Below are positions 46,990 to 55,601 of a stretch of 64,000 bases of DNA, one piece after another. Numbering within the stretch: the first letter of the stretch is position 1; the number at the start of each line of letters is the position of its first letter. The DNA lies in contig CACABC010000003.1 in the NCBI GenBank assembly GCA_902530635.1, positions 1 to 64,000 of the forward strand, written 5' to 3'. A program made the position numbers and the translations under genes. Source of the DNA: an uncultured Pelagibacteraceae bacterium. Its GTDB lineage: Bacteria > Pseudomonadota > Alphaproteobacteria > Pelagibacterales > Pelagibacteraceae. The notes beneath the pieces are model-generated. The model did no database searches, was not told where the DNA came from, and was given only the letters and a program-made list of their open reading frames with translations.

Positions 46990-47754
46990 ATGAAATTAGG
47001 ATTAGTTGGAAAAAAAATAGGTATGACAAGAGAGTTTTTTAACTCAGGTATCTCTGTGCCCGTAACTGTTGTAAAAATTGAAAAAGGAAGAGTTATAGAT
47101 GTCTATACCAAAGAAAAAAATGGATACTCAGCTGTCAAATTAGGTTTTGTAAAGACAAAAAGCTCGAAGTTAACAAATCAAATGAAAGGTTTTTTCACAA
47201 AAAAAAATACTGAACCGCAACAAATAATTAAAGAATATAGAGTGGAAAAAACAGATGACTTTAAAACAGGTAACGAAATAGGACTTGAGTCTTTCAAAGA
47301 TGTCAAATTCATAGATGTTAGATCTAAGACCATTGGTAAAGGGTTTGCTGGTGTTATGAAAAAATATAATTTTGGTGGTCTAAGAGCATCTCACGGTGTT
47401 TCGGTTTCACATAGATCACACGGATCTACAGGTCAAAATCAAGATCCTGGCAAAGTGTTTAAAAATAAAAAAATGGCTGGACATATGGGTTCTAAATTTA
47501 GAACGATTTTAAACCTAGAGGTAATTAGATCTGATATAGAAAATAGCTTAATATATATAAAAGGCTCAATACCAGGATCAAAAAATTCATTAATTTATTT
47601 AAGAAAATCAAAAAAAACATTTAGTAGAAAAACTAGTATTGAGAAATATGCTCAGCTAAATAAGGAGTCTGAAAAAACAACAACTAAAAAAACTGAACCA
47701 AAGAAGAAAGAGGAAAAAAAAGATCCAAAAAAGGAGCAACCAAAAAAGAAGTAA
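46990..47754 (+). CDS. rplC: 50S ribosomal protein L3, with lysine-rich tail
   Basis: 254 residues. Family motifs are LVGKKIGMTREFFNSGISVP near the start and, about residues 130-160, SHGVSVSHRSHGSTGQNQDP and KMAGHMGS. L3 nucleates 50S assembly near the peptidyl-transferase centre. The last ~35 residues (from about 220) are a low-complexity Lys/Glu/Pro/Thr tail that standard L3 proteins of ~210-230 residues lack. The gene lies 2 bases after rpsJ and 3 before rplD. Confidence 0.97.
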   Translation: MKLGLVGKKIGMTREFFNSGISVPVTVVKIEKGRVIDVYTKEKNGYSAVKLGFVKTKSSKLTNQMKGFFTKKNTEPQQIIKEYRVEKTDDFKTGNEIGLESFKDVKFIDVRSKTIGKGFAGVMKKYNFGGLRASHGVSVSHRSHGSTGQNQDPGKVFKNKKMAGHMGSKFRTILNLEVIRSDIENSLIYIKGSIPGSKNSLIYLRKSKKTFSRKTSIEKYAQLNKESEKTTTKKTEPKKKEEKKDPKKEQPKKK

Positions 47755-47757
47755 ATT

Positions 47758-48393
47758 ATGAATATTAAAGTTTTAAATATTGACGGTGGAAAAAGTAAAG
47801 ACATTACTGTATCAGATAATTTAACAGGCCTTAAAGTTAACAATAGACTGTTAAAATATGTAATTGACTGGCAACTTAACCATTCAAAGAAACGAGTAGC
47901 TAAAACAAAGCAACGTAACGAGGTTATTGGTTCAACTCGTAAAATTTATGCTCAAAAAGGTACCGGAGGAGCAAGACATTCAAGTAGAAAAGCACCTTTA
48001 TTTGTTGGTGGAGGTGTTGCACACGGTCCAAAAGGAGACAATTACAAAATTAAAAAAATAAACAAAAAAATAAGAAAAATTGCATTAGCCCAGACAATTT
48101 CAAAGAAGAAATTTAATAACGAATTATTTATTTTTGATGATGTTAAAAAAGAAATTAAAAAAACAAAAATCTTTAACACATTTTTGAATAAAAATAATAT
48201 TACAAATGTACTTATAATTTCTGATAAAGAGACAGAAAAAAACATCAGCAAGTCAGTAAGAAATTTACCTGACGTGAAATTAATAAATGATCTAGGTACA
48301 AATGTTTATGATCTTGTTAAATATAAAAATGTTTTATTTACAATAAGTTCAATTAAAAATATTCAAGAGAGATTGACTAATGAAAAAAATTAA
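47758..48393 (+). CDS. rplD: 50S ribosomal protein L4
   Basis: 211 residues. The conserved RNA-binding loop reads KTKQRNEVIGSTRKIYAQKG followed by TGGARHSSRKAPLFVGGGVA near residues 53-85. L4 lines the exit tunnel and in enterobacteria controls the S10 operon. The C-terminal part shows the usual LLISD-like segment VLIISDKETEKN. Its 3' end overlaps rplW by 14 bases. Confidence 0.97.
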   Translation: MNIKVLNIDGGKSKDITVSDNLTGLKVNNRLLKYVIDWQLNHSKKRVAKTKQRNEVIGSTRKIYAQKGTGGARHSSRKAPLFVGGGVAHGPKGDNYKIKKINKKIRKIALAQTISKKKFNNELFIFDDVKKEIKKTKIFNTFLNKNNITNVLIISDKETEKNISKSVRNLPDVKLINDLGTNVYDLVKYKNVLFTISSIKNIQERLTNEKN

Positions 48394-48673
48394 TTATTTA
48401 GACTCAATAATTCATCCTATTATAACCGAAAAGGCTACAAGTCTTTCTGAGCAGAATAAAATAACATTTAAAGTAAGAGATGATGCTTCAAAGAAATCAA
48501 TTAAAAAGAATATTGAAAAAATATTTAAAGTTACTGTGATTCAGGTAAATACAGTTAATAAAAAAACTAAAACAAAAATAATAAGAAATAGAATTGGTAA
48601 TAAAAAAGGGTATAAAAAAGCTATTGTAACATTAAAAAAAGGTCAGAGCATAGACCTTGCAACAGGAGTTTAA
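48380..48673 (+). CDS. rplW: 50S ribosomal protein L23
   Basis: 97 residues. SIIHPIITEKATSLSEQNKI is the family start, and KKNIEKIFKVTVIQVNTVNK follows, with the basic loop before KKAIVTLKKGQSID. L23 lies at the tunnel exit and docks trigger factor and SRP. The start lies inside the last codons of rplD (14-base overlap). rplB starts 4 bases after its stop. Confidence 0.96.
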   Translation: MKKINYLDSIIHPIITEKATSLSEQNKITFKVRDDASKKSIKKNIEKIFKVTVIQVNTVNKKTKTKIIRNRIGNKKGYKKAIVTLKKGQSIDLATGV

Positions 48674-48677
48674 TTAT

Positions 48678-49514
48678 ATGGGATTAAAAAGTTATAAACC
48701 TTATACAAAATCTACAAGAACAACAGTTTTAGTAGACAGAAAAAATATTTGGAAAGGATCACCCTTTAAATCTTTAACAAAAGGAAAAACTTCAACTGGT
48801 GGCAGAAATAATGTTGGAAGAATAACATCAAGACACAAAGGTGCTGGACACAAAAAAAGATATAGAGTCGTGGATTTTCATAGGAATAAAATTGATACAA
48901 CAGGTAAAGTGGAAAGAATTGAATATGACCCTAATAGATCGTCATATATTGCTTTGATTAAATATGAGGACAACATAAGAAATTATATTATCTGTCCACA
49001 AAATATTAAAATTGGTGACAGTGTTGTATCAGGGTTAAACAAAGAAATTAAAGTGGGTAATTGTATGCCATTACAAGACATACCTCCTGGAACACAGGTC
49101 CATAATGTAGAATTAGTTTTAGGTGGTGGAGGAAAATTAGCTAGATCGGCTGGTGCTTCTGTTACTTTGTCGGGTTTTGATGAGGAGTATGCAATTATTA
49201 AACTTTCCTCTGGCGAAACAAGGAAGGTTGCAAAAAATTGTAAAGCAACAATTGGGAGTGTTTCAAATCCTGATCAAAAAAATATAAAAATTGGTAAAGC
49301 TGGAAGAAATAGATGGAAAGGTAAAAGACCACAAACTAGAGGTGTAGCAATGAATCCGGTTGATCACCCTCATGGTGGAGGTGAAGGTAAAACTGCAGGT
49401 GGAAGGAATCCTGTATCACCTTGGGGTCAATCAGCAAAAGGTTTAAAAACTAGAAAACCACAAAGAAGTGATAAATTTATAATTTCAAGAAGAAAAAAAA
49501 GGAATGAAAAATAA
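48678..49514 (+). CDS. rplB: 50S ribosomal protein L2
   Basis: 278 residues from ATG 48678; an upstream extension to 48657 lies inside rplW and is not L2-like. [20 protein letters not shown] opens it; the core shows [20 protein letters not shown], and the peptidyl-transferase contact region is [20 protein letters not shown] with the conserved His. L2 is needed for subunit joining. rpsS overlaps its stop by one base. Confidence 0.99.
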   Translation: MGLKSYKPYTKSTRTTVLVDRKNIWKGSPFKSLTKGKTSTGGRNNVGRITSRHKGAGHKKRYRVVDFHRNKIDTTGKVERIEYDPNRSSYIALIKYEDNIRNYIICPQNIKIGDSVVSGLNKEIKVGNCMPLQDIPPGTQVHNVELVLGGGGKLARSAGASVTLSGFDEEYAIIKLSSGETRKVAKNCKATIGSVSNPDQKNIKIGKAGRNRWKGKRPQTRGVAMNPVDHPHGGGEGKTAGGRNPVSPWGQSAKGLKTRKPQRSDKFIISRRKKRNEK

Positions 49515-49903
49515 TGACTAGAGGTGTTTGGAAAGGTCCCTTTGTTCACCCGAGTTTATTAAAAAAAGTTGATAAACTTAAAGATCAAACTATAAAAACT
49601 CCGATAAAAACATGGTCTAGAAATTCAACAATCATACCTGAGTTTGTTGGGCATAGTTTTTTAATTCATAACGGAAAAAGTTTTATTCCTATAACTATTT
49701 CTGAAGAAATGGTTGGACACAAATTAGGTGAATTTTCACCTACAAGAAAGTTTTCTGGGCACACACCTGCAGATAAAAAAGCAGCTGCAGAAGGAACTTC
49801 TGAAGGTGGAGCACCTAAAGCAGCACCAGGAGCAGCTCCAAAAGCTGCACCAGGAGCAGCGCCAAAAGCAGCACCAGCAAACCCAACTAAGGATAAAAAA
49901 TGA
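49514..49903 (+). CDS. rpsS: 30S ribosomal protein S19 with repetitive Ala/Pro tail
   Basis: 129 residues, whereas bacterial S19 is normally about 92. The core is standard: [20 protein letters not shown], then [20 protein letters not shown] and [20 protein letters not shown]. After residue ~92 there is an added tail containing GAPKAAP followed by two GAAPKAAP units, then ANPTKDKK. The unit is coded by a 24-base tandem repeat. S19 contacts S13 and the A-site finger in the 30S head. The tail resembles a flexible hinge of the L7/L12 type. It overlaps rplV by 4 bases. Confidence 0.96.
   Translation: MTRGVWKGPFVHPSLLKKVDKLKDQTIKTPIKTWSRNSTIIPEFVGHSFLIHNGKSFIPITISEEMVGHKLGEFSPTRKFSGHTPADKKAAAEGTSEGGAPKAAPGAAPKAAPGAAPKAAPANPTKDKK
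49808..49876 (+). repeat. 24-base tandem repeat coding the S19 tail
   Basis: One 21-base unit (49808-49828, GAPKAAP) and two 24-base units (49829-49852 and 49853-49876, each GAAPKAAP). The two full units differ only at synonymous positions (CTCCA against CGCCA, AAAGCT against AAAGCA), so the protein repeat is kept while the DNA drifts. Confidence 0.85.
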
Positions 49904-50277
49904 GTGAAAAAATTAATTTAGTTAAAGCAATAAATAAAAATGTAAGAAGTGGGGCTAGAAAAGCAAACTTGGTACTCAATTTTATCAAAGGTAAAAAAGC
50001 AGATGTTGCAATCAGAGATTTGGAATTTACACGTAAAAAAGTTGCTCAAGATATTAAAAAAACTGTGAAATCAGCAGTTGCTAATGCAGAGAATAATTAT
50101 CAGTATGATATTGACGATCTTTACATAAAAGAAGCTTATGTTGGTAAGTCTATTGTAATGAAAAGATTTAGACCTAGAGCAAAAGGAAGAGCATCACCGA
50201 TTAAAAAACCTTATAGCAGGGTTACAATAATTTTAGGTGAAAAAAAAACTGATATTAAACAAGGAGTTAAAAAATAA
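49900..50277 (+). CDS. rplV: 50S ribosomal protein L22
   Basis: 125 residues. [20 protein letters not shown] and the long hairpin region [20 protein letters not shown] followed by [17 protein letters not shown] are typical. L22 lines the exit tunnel with L4. Its start lies in the last codons of rpsS and its stop overlaps the rpsC start by one base. Confidence 0.97.
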   Translation: MSEKINLVKAINKNVRSGARKANLVLNFIKGKKADVAIRDLEFTRKKVAQDIKKTVKSAVANAENNYQYDIDDLYIKEAYVGKSIVMKRFRPRAKGRASPIKKPYSRVTIILGEKKTDIKQGVKK

Positions 50278-50963
50278 TGGGACAAAAAGTAAATCCCGTA
50301 GGTTTTAGACTTGGCGTAAACAGAGGATGGGATTCTGTTTGGTTTGCTAGAAAAGCTGACTATGGCAAGTTTTTAATTGAGGATTATAAAATCAGGCAAT
50401 TCATAAGAAAAAATATTCCTAATTCTGGAGTTTCAGAAGTCATTATAGAAAGATCGGGAAAAAAATGTTCCGTTTTTATTCATACATCTAGACCAGGTTT
50501 CGTAATAGGAAAAAAAGGCTCTGATATAGAGAAAATTAAAGCAAAGTTATCTAAAATTACAGATAGTGAAGTTTCAGTAAATATTAAAGAAATTAAAAAA
50601 CCCGAGCTTAATGCATATCTAGTTGCTGAAAACATTTCACAGCAATTAGTAAAACGTATTGCATATAGACGAGCTATGAAAAGAGCAATGCAATCGGCAA
50701 TGCGACTTGGTGCAAAAGGAATTAAAGTAACACTTAGTGGTAGATTAGCAGGAAATGAAATTGCAAGAAGCGAATGGTTAAGAGAAGGCAGTATACCTTT
50801 ACACACATTAAGAGCTAATCTTGACTACGCTGAGTCTGAAGCACTAACTACTTATGGAATTATTGGCGTTAAAGTTTGGATATATAAAGGTGAGATTTTT
50901 TTAAAAGACGTAAATAAACAAAAAATGGAGAGGACTAAAAATGCTTCAACCAACAAGAAGTAA
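50277..50963 (+). CDS. rpsC: 30S ribosomal protein S3
   Basis: 228 residues. [20 protein letters not shown] opens it; the KH domain has [20 protein letters not shown] near 74-93, and the C-terminal domain [20 protein letters not shown] follows. S3 is at the mRNA entry channel. Its end overlaps rplP by 23 bases, longer than elsewhere in the operon. Confidence 0.98.
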   Translation: MGQKVNPVGFRLGVNRGWDSVWFARKADYGKFLIEDYKIRQFIRKNIPNSGVSEVIIERSGKKCSVFIHTSRPGFVIGKKGSDIEKIKAKLSKITDSEVSVNIKEIKKPELNAYLVAENISQQLVKRIAYRRAMKRAMQSAMRLGAKGIKVTLSGRLAGNEIARSEWLREGSIPLHTLRANLDYAESEALTTYGIIGVKVWIYKGEIFLKDVNKQKMERTKNASTNKK

Positions 50964-51351
50964 ATTTAGAAAGGCACACAAAGGCAGAATTCATGGAAAT
51001 GCTACTAGAGCTAGCTCATTAAATTATGGTGAGTTTGGATTAAAAGCCATACAGCCAGAAAGAATTATTGGAAAACAAATAGAGGCGGCCAGAGTTGCTC
51101 TTACACGACACATGAAGAGAACAGGTAAAGTTTGGTCAAGAATTTTTCCAAATATTCCTGTTTCAAAAAAACCTACAGAAGTGAGAATGGGCAAAGGTAA
51201 GGGTTCACCCGAATACTGGGCTTGCAGAGTAAAACCAGGAAGAATTTTATTTGAAGTTGATGGAGTTTCAGAAATTGTTGCTAGAGAAGCTTTGTATAAG
51301 GCTTCAGCTAAATTACCAATAAAAACTAAATTTGTTAGAAGATTAAAATGA
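50941..51351 (+). CDS. rplP: 50S ribosomal protein L16
   Basis: 136 residues. [20 protein letters not shown] is the canonical L16 start, so the 23-base overlap with rpsC is genuine. [20 protein letters not shown] and [20 protein letters not shown] contain the conserved Arg-rich and MGKGKG loops near the A site. rpmC starts within its stop by 4 bases. Confidence 0.98.
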   Translation: MLQPTRSKFRKAHKGRIHGNATRASSLNYGEFGLKAIQPERIIGKQIEAARVALTRHMKRTGKVWSRIFPNIPVSKKPTEVRMGKGKGSPEYWACRVKPGRILFEVDGVSEIVAREALYKASAKLPIKTKFVRRLK

Positions 51352-51533
51352 AAAAAAAAGAAATAAAAAAATTAACGAAAGACCAATCTTTGAGAGAAAT
51401 TCAAAAATTGAAGAAAGATCTATTTAATATGAGGTTTAAAAAAATAAATGGACAAATTCAAAATATGGCAGAATTTACATTAATTAAAAGAAATATTGCT
51501 AGACTATATAACAATATACAAGGGAAGAAATGA
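51348..51533 (+). CDS. rpmC: 50S ribosomal protein L29
   Basis: 61 residues, a two-helix protein: [20 protein letters not shown] and [17 protein letters not shown], then [11 protein letters not shown]. The LFNLRFQ-type motif (here LFNMRFK) identifies it. It overlaps rplP and rpsQ by 4 bases each. Confidence 0.95.
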   Translation: MKKKEIKKLTKDQSLREIQKLKKDLFNMRFKKINGQIQNMAEFTLIKRNIARLYNNIQGKK

Positions 51534-51760
51534 CCAAAAGAATTTTAAAAGGAGAAGTAGTTAGCGACAAAGGTGACAAAACCATAGTTGTAAAAGTTCA
51601 GAGAAAATTTAGACATCCTTTTTATGGTAAAATTATATCAAGATCTAAAAAATATCATGCACATGATGAAAAAAATAAATATAAAAAGGGAGATTTTGTT
51701 AAAATTATAGAGTCTAAACCTATATCTAAACTAAAATCTTGGCAGGTTATTGAAAAATGA
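51530..51760 (+). CDS. rpsQ: 30S ribosomal protein S17
   Basis: 76 residues with the OB fold: [20 protein letters not shown], then [19 protein letters not shown] and the [20 protein letters not shown] end. It overlaps rpmC and rplN by 4 bases. Confidence 0.97.
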   Translation: MTKRILKGEVVSDKGDKTIVVKVQRKFRHPFYGKIISRSKKYHAHDEKNKYKKGDFVKIIESKPISKLKSWQVIEK

Positions 51761-52125
51761 TTCAAATACAAACAGAATTACAGGTAGCAGATAATACAGG
51801 AGCAAAAAGAGTTGAGTGTATAAAAGTTTTAGGTGGATCTAAAAGACGTTATGCTGGTGTAGGTGACTTAATAGTTGTGAGCGTAAAAGATGCTTTACCT
51901 AATGGAAAAGTTAAAAAAGGATCAGTACATAAAGCAGTGGTTGTTAGAACAAAAAAAGAAATTTTTCGTAAAGACGGTTCCAAAGTGCAATTTGATAGCA
52001 ACTCAGTAGTTTTGACTGATGAAAAAGGAGAACCTATCGGAACAAGAATATTTGGACCTGTTACTAGAGAATTGAGAGCAAGAGGCCAAACAAAAATAAT
52101 CTCGCTAGCACCGGAGGTTTTGTAA
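51757..52125 (+). CDS. rplN: 50S ribosomal protein L14
   Basis: 122 residues, standard length. [20 protein letters not shown] opens it; [20 protein letters not shown] and [20 protein letters not shown] lead to the end [21 protein letters not shown]14 contributes to an intersubunit bridge. It overlaps rpsQ by 4 bases. Confidence 0.98.
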   Translation: MIQIQTELQVADNTGAKRVECIKVLGGSKRRYAGVGDLIVVSVKDALPNGKVKKGSVHKAVVVRTKKEIFRKDGSKVQFDSNSVVLTDEKGEPIGTRIFGPVTRELRARGQTKIISLAPEVL

Positions 52126-52126
52126 A

Positions 52127-52372
52127 ATGTTATTAAAAAAGGGTACAAAAGTTAAAGTTTGTGTTGGTAAAGACAAAGGTAAAACAGGAGAAATAATTGA
52201 AATTGTAAGATCTAGACAATTAGCAAAAGTTAAAGATGTTAATATGCTTAAGAAACATAAAAAACCTACAAAGGAAAATAAAGGCGGAATAATCACATTA
52301 GAGGGATTTATACATCTTTCAAATTTAAAACATTTAGAAAACAACAAAGAAACGAAAAAAACGAAAAAATGA
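52127..52372 (+). CDS. rplX: 50S ribosomal protein L24
   Basis: 81 residues, shorter than the usual ~100. The KOW motif KKGTKVKVCVGKDKGKTGEI is at 4-23, and VNMLKKHKKPTKENKGGI matches the family. The C-terminal end is a short Lys/Asn-rich stretch in place of the longer domain of E. coli L24. It nucleates 50S assembly. It overlaps rplE by 4 bases. Confidence 0.94.
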   Translation: MLLKKGTKVKVCVGKDKGKTGEIIEIVRSRQLAKVKDVNMLKKHKKPTKENKGGIITLEGFIHLSNLKHLENNKETKKTKK

Positions 52373-52986
52373 TACCTAGATTAAAAGAAAGATATAAAAA
52401 AGAGATTATTCAAAATTTAATGAGTAAATTAAATTATAAAAATATCAATGCAGTTCCAAGAATTAAAAAAATTGTTTTAAATATGGGACTTGGTCCAGAC
52501 GGTTTAGATAAAAAAAAGATGGAAACCTGCGTTAAAGATATATCATCTATAGCTGGTCAACATCCTGTAATTACTAAATTTAAAAAATCGATATCTAACT
52601 TTAAGTCAAGAAAAGGTGCAAACGCAGGATTAAAAGTAACTTTGAGAAATGATAGAATGTACGAATTCCTTGATAGATTAGTTAATATTGCACTACCGAG
52701 AATAAAAGATTTTCGTGGACTTAAAGATTCAGCATGCGATAAATTTGGAAATTTTACGTTCGGTATAAAAGAACATATTATTTTTCCAGAAATTAATTTT
52801 GATAAAGTTGATACTATACGGGGCATGGATATAACAATTGTTACAACAAGTAATTCAAAAGATAACACAATATATTTACTCAAAGAATTTAATTTTCCCA
52901 TTATCAAAGATACAGAAAAAAGAAAAAAGAAAATTAAAAAAATAATCAAAACAGAAAATAAAGAAGAAACAAAGGAGAAAGCATAA
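52369..52986 (+). CDS. rplE: 50S ribosomal protein L5
   Basis: 205 residues against the usual ~179. PRLKERYKKEIIQNLMSKLN opens the protein and NAVPRIKKIVLNMGLG, GQHPVITKFKKSISNFKSRK and RGMDITIVTTSNSKDN are family features. The extra C-terminal ~25 residues are a Lys/Glu-rich tail starting at KRKKKIKK. L5 contacts 5S rRNA and P-site tRNA. Confidence 0.97.
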   Translation: MIPRLKERYKKEIIQNLMSKLNYKNINAVPRIKKIVLNMGLGPDGLDKKKMETCVKDISSIAGQHPVITKFKKSISNFKSRKGANAGLKVTLRNDRMYEFLDRLVNIALPRIKDFRGLKDSACDKFGNFTFGIKEHIIFPEINFDKVDTIRGMDITIVTTSNSKDNTIYLLKEFNFPIIKDTEKRKKKIKKIIKTENKEETKEKA

Positions 52987-53292
52987 ATGGCTAAGACAAG
53001 TGCAATTCAAAGAAACTTAAAAAGAATAAGAATGTCAAAGAGATTTGCAAACAGAAGAAAAAAACTTAAGGCAATAGTAAATAATAGAAAACTACCATTG
53101 AATGAAAGATTTGCAGCTCAGCTTAAACTTTCAAAAATGCCAAAAAATTCTGCAAAAACTAGAGTCAGAAATAGATGTGAAATTACGGGTAGACCGCATG
53201 GAGTTTATAGAAAACTAAGAATTTCAAGAATAGCTTTAAGACAAATGGCATCTGCTGGAAAAATACCAGGGATGACGAAATCAAGTTGGTAA
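52987..53292 (+). CDS. rpsN: 30S ribosomal protein S14
   Basis: 101 residues, the long zinc-independent form (only one of the Cys of the short form is present, in NRCEITGRPHG). The motif RNRCEITGRPHGVYRKLRIS and the end RQMASAGKIPGMTKSSW are diagnostic. It directly follows rplE; rpsH starts 9 bases downstream, behind a GGAGG ribosome-binding site. Confidence 0.97.
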   Translation: MAKTSAIQRNLKRIRMSKRFANRRKKLKAIVNNRKLPLNERFAAQLKLSKMPKNSAKTRVRNRCEITGRPHGVYRKLRISRIALRQMASAGKIPGMTKSSW

Positions 53293-53301
53293 AGGAGGAA
53301 T

Positions 53302-53700
53302 ATGACTTTAGCTGATCCTATAGGGGATATGTTAACAAGAATAAGAAACGGTCAAATGAGATCGTTAAATAAAATAGAAATACCATTTTCTAGTTTTAGA
53401 TCAAAGATATTAGAAGTTTTAAAAAATGAAGGTTATATAATTAATTATAATGTAAAAGAAAATAAAAAGAAAATTAAATCAATCCTTGTTGATTTAAAAT
53501 ATTATGAAGGTCAACCAGTTATCAAAGAAATAAAAAGAATATCTAAACCAGGTAGAAGAGTATATTCAAGAGCAACAAGTATTCCAAAAGTTCTTAATGG
53601 CTTAGGCTTAGCAATTCTTTCCACTAGCAAAGGAGTAATGTCCGATGCAGATGCTACTAAAAATAATTTAGGTGGAGAAATAATTTGTAGGATATTTTAA
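53302..53700 (+). CDS. rpsH: 30S ribosomal protein S8
   Basis: 132 residues. LADPIGDMLTRIRNGQMRSL opens it; the C-terminal STSKGVMSDADATKNNLGGE with IICRIF is standard. In enterobacteria S8 represses the spc operon. The stop overlaps the rplF start by one base. Confidence 0.98.
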   Translation: MTLADPIGDMLTRIRNGQMRSLNKIEIPFSSFRSKILEVLKNEGYIINYNVKENKKKIKSILVDLKYYEGQPVIKEIKRISKPGRRVYSRATSIPKVLNGLGLAILSTSKGVMSDADATKNNLGGEIICRIF

Positions 53701-54239
53701 TGTCTAAACTTGGAAAAAAATCAATTTTATTACCAAAGGAATCAACTATTAAAGTTGAGGGTGATTCTTTATTAGTTTCTGGACCAAAAGGATCTCAAAA
53801 AATTTCATTTAATCAAAACATATTTTCATCCAAAATTAATGAAAAAAATGAATTTCAAATTTCACCTATTAAAAAGGATAAAAATACATCTTTAATGTGG
53901 GGAACTTACAGAAGTTTAGTCAACAATGCCGTTGTAGGCGTAACCAAAGGCCATGAAAAAAATTTAGAATTGAGCGGTGTAGGCTTTAGAGCAAATTTAA
54001 AAGGAGATCAATTAGTTTTATTGCTTGGCTTTAGTCATGAAGTTAAATATTCAATACCTAAAGGAATTACTGTAAAAGTCGAAAAGCAAACAAAATTAAA
54101 TATTGTAGGATCTGACAAAGAACTTGTATCAAAAGTTGCTGCTGACATTAAATCATTAAAACCAGTTGAACCTTATAAAGCTAAAGGCATCAAAGAAAAA
54201 AATCAATATGTAATCAGAAAAGAAGGAAAGAAGAAATAA
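53700..54239 (+). CDS. rplF: 50S ribosomal protein L6
   Basis: 179 residues in two similar domains. [20 protein letters not shown] opens it, [20 protein letters not shown] lies mid-protein, and [20 protein letters not shown] with GKKK closes it (PYKGKGIRY-like motif). L6 is near the factor-binding centre. rplR follows 2 bases later. Confidence 0.97.
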   Translation: MSKLGKKSILLPKESTIKVEGDSLLVSGPKGSQKISFNQNIFSSKINEKNEFQISPIKKDKNTSLMWGTYRSLVNNAVVGVTKGHEKNLELSGVGFRANLKGDQLVLLLGFSHEVKYSIPKGITVKVEKQTKLNIVGSDKELVSKVAADIKSLKPVEPYKAKGIKEKNQYVIRKEGKKK

Positions 54240-54241
54240 AG

Positions 54242-54595
54242 ATGAAAAAAAATAATTCTAGAATTAAACGAACATTAAGAAATAGAGACAAATTAAAAAG
54301 GGTAAATGTAGACAGGTATAGGATAACTATATTTAAATCTTTGAAAAATATTTCTGCTCAAATTATTGATGACAAAATAAATAAAACAATTGTTTCTGCA
54401 TCATCAATGGAAAAAGATCTTAAAAAAGATAAAAAAAACAAAACCGCTTTATCAGTGATGCTTGGCGAGATCTTAGCAAAAAGAGCTTCGGAAAAGAAAA
54501 TTAATAAAGTTTATTTTGACAGAGGCGGTTACAGATATCATGGTAGAGTAAAAGCTTTTGCTGACTCTTTAAGAAAGAATGGATTGAATTTATAA
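54242..54595 (+). CDS. rplR: 50S ribosomal protein L18
   Basis: 117 residues. [20 protein letters not shown] and the final [20 protein letters not shown] with SLRKNGLNL are diagnostic; the FDRGGYxYHGRVKALAD motif is nearly unchanged. It binds 5S rRNA. Its last base overlaps the rpsE start. Confidence 0.97.
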   Translation: MKKNNSRIKRTLRNRDKLKRVNVDRYRITIFKSLKNISAQIIDDKINKTIVSASSMEKDLKKDKKNKTALSVMLGEILAKRASEKKINKVYFDRGGYRYHGRVKAFADSLRKNGLNL

Positions 54596-55107
54596 TGGAA
54601 AAGAGAACTGAAAAAAGTGAATATATTGAAAAATTAGTTGCTATCAATAGAATCACTAAAGTTGTTAAAGGAGGAAGAAGGTTTGGTTTTGCTGCTATAG
54701 TCGTAGCAGGCAACCAAAAGGGATCCGTTGGAATAGGCCAGGGTAAATCCAAACAAGTACCTGACGCAATTAAAAAAGCTACAGAAGTAGCAAAAAGAAA
54801 TATGGTTAAAATTCCTCTTAAAGACGGAAGAACTTTACACCATGATATTTATGCTAAAAGCGGATCAGGGAAAATTCTTATGAGATCTGCACCTACAGGA
54901 ACAGGAATAATTGCAGGTGGAGCAACACGATCAGTTTGTGAGGTTCTAGGAATACAAGACATCGTGGCTAAGTCTTTAGGTTCTCCAAATCCACACAATG
55001 TTTTAAAAGCTGTACTGAAAGGGTTAAAGAATCAGAGTTCACCAAAAGTAATTTCAGCTATGAGGAATAAAAAAATTGCTGAAATAATTAAAAAAAGAGA
55101 AAAATAA
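54595..55107 (+). CDS. rpsE: 30S ribosomal protein S5
   Basis: 170 residues. The dsRNA-binding part has EKLVAINRITKVVKGGRRFG and AAIVVAGNQKGSVGIGQGKS; the C-terminal domain holds SAPTGTGIIAGGATRSVCEV and SLGSPNPHNVLKAVLKGLK. rplO follows after 2 bases, where most bacteria have rpmD (L30) in between; L30 is therefore missing from this position. Confidence 0.98.
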   Translation: MEKRTEKSEYIEKLVAINRITKVVKGGRRFGFAAIVVAGNQKGSVGIGQGKSKQVPDAIKKATEVAKRNMVKIPLKDGRTLHHDIYAKSGSGKILMRSAPTGTGIIAGGATRSVCEVLGIQDIVAKSLGSPNPHNVLKAVLKGLKNQSSPKVISAMRNKKIAEIIKKREK

Positions 55108-55109
55108 AA

Positions 55110-55601
55110 ATGAAATTAAATACATTAATTAAAACAAATTTACAAAAAATGAGAGTCGGAAGAGGCATAGGTTCTGGAAAAGGAAAAACATCAGGTAGAG
55201 GTGTTAAAGGTCAAAAATCAAGATCAGGTGTGGCAATAAAAAGTTTTGAAGGTGGTCAAATGCCGCTTTACAGAAGACTACCTAAAAGAGGTTTTAAAAG
55301 TCAAAAAAATAAAGATACAGCTATAATAAATCTATCGGATATTGAAGCATTTTTAAAATCTAAAAGAATTAAAACCGAAGATGAAATTACAATAAAATAC
55401 CTAATTGACAAAAAAATAATTCAAAAAAAATACGAAAAGCTTAAAGTGTTAGGGACGGGTGATATAAAAGGAAAATTGAAAGTAAAAACTGATTTTATAT
55501 CATCTTCTGCTAAAGCAAAAATAGAAAAAGCGGGTGGTTCTGTTGTAGTTTTAAATAAAAAAGAAAATAAAACAAGAACAAACAAGACTAATATTAAATA
55601 A
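55110..55601 (+). CDS. rplO: 50S ribosomal protein L15
   Basis: 163 residues. RVGRGIGSGKGKTSGRGVKG and QKSRSGVAIKSFEGGQMPLY followed by RRLPKRGFKS are the Gly-rich signatures. L15 helps late 50S assembly. A Lys/Asn/Thr-rich tail of about 15 residues ends the protein. secY begins at the next base. Confidence 0.97.
   Translation: MKLNTLIKTNLQKMRVGRGIGSGKGKTSGRGVKGQKSRSGVAIKSFEGGQMPLYRRLPKRGFKSQKNKDTAIINLSDIEAFLKSKRIKTEDEITIKYLIDKKIIQKKYEKLKVLGTGDIKGKLKVKTDFISSSAKAKIEKAGGSVVVLNKKENKTRTNKTNIK

Noticed and set aside
52557..52949. 130-codon antisense frame over rplE
   Set aside because: It is the complement of conserved L5 and reads as Leu/Ile/Phe-rich noise.
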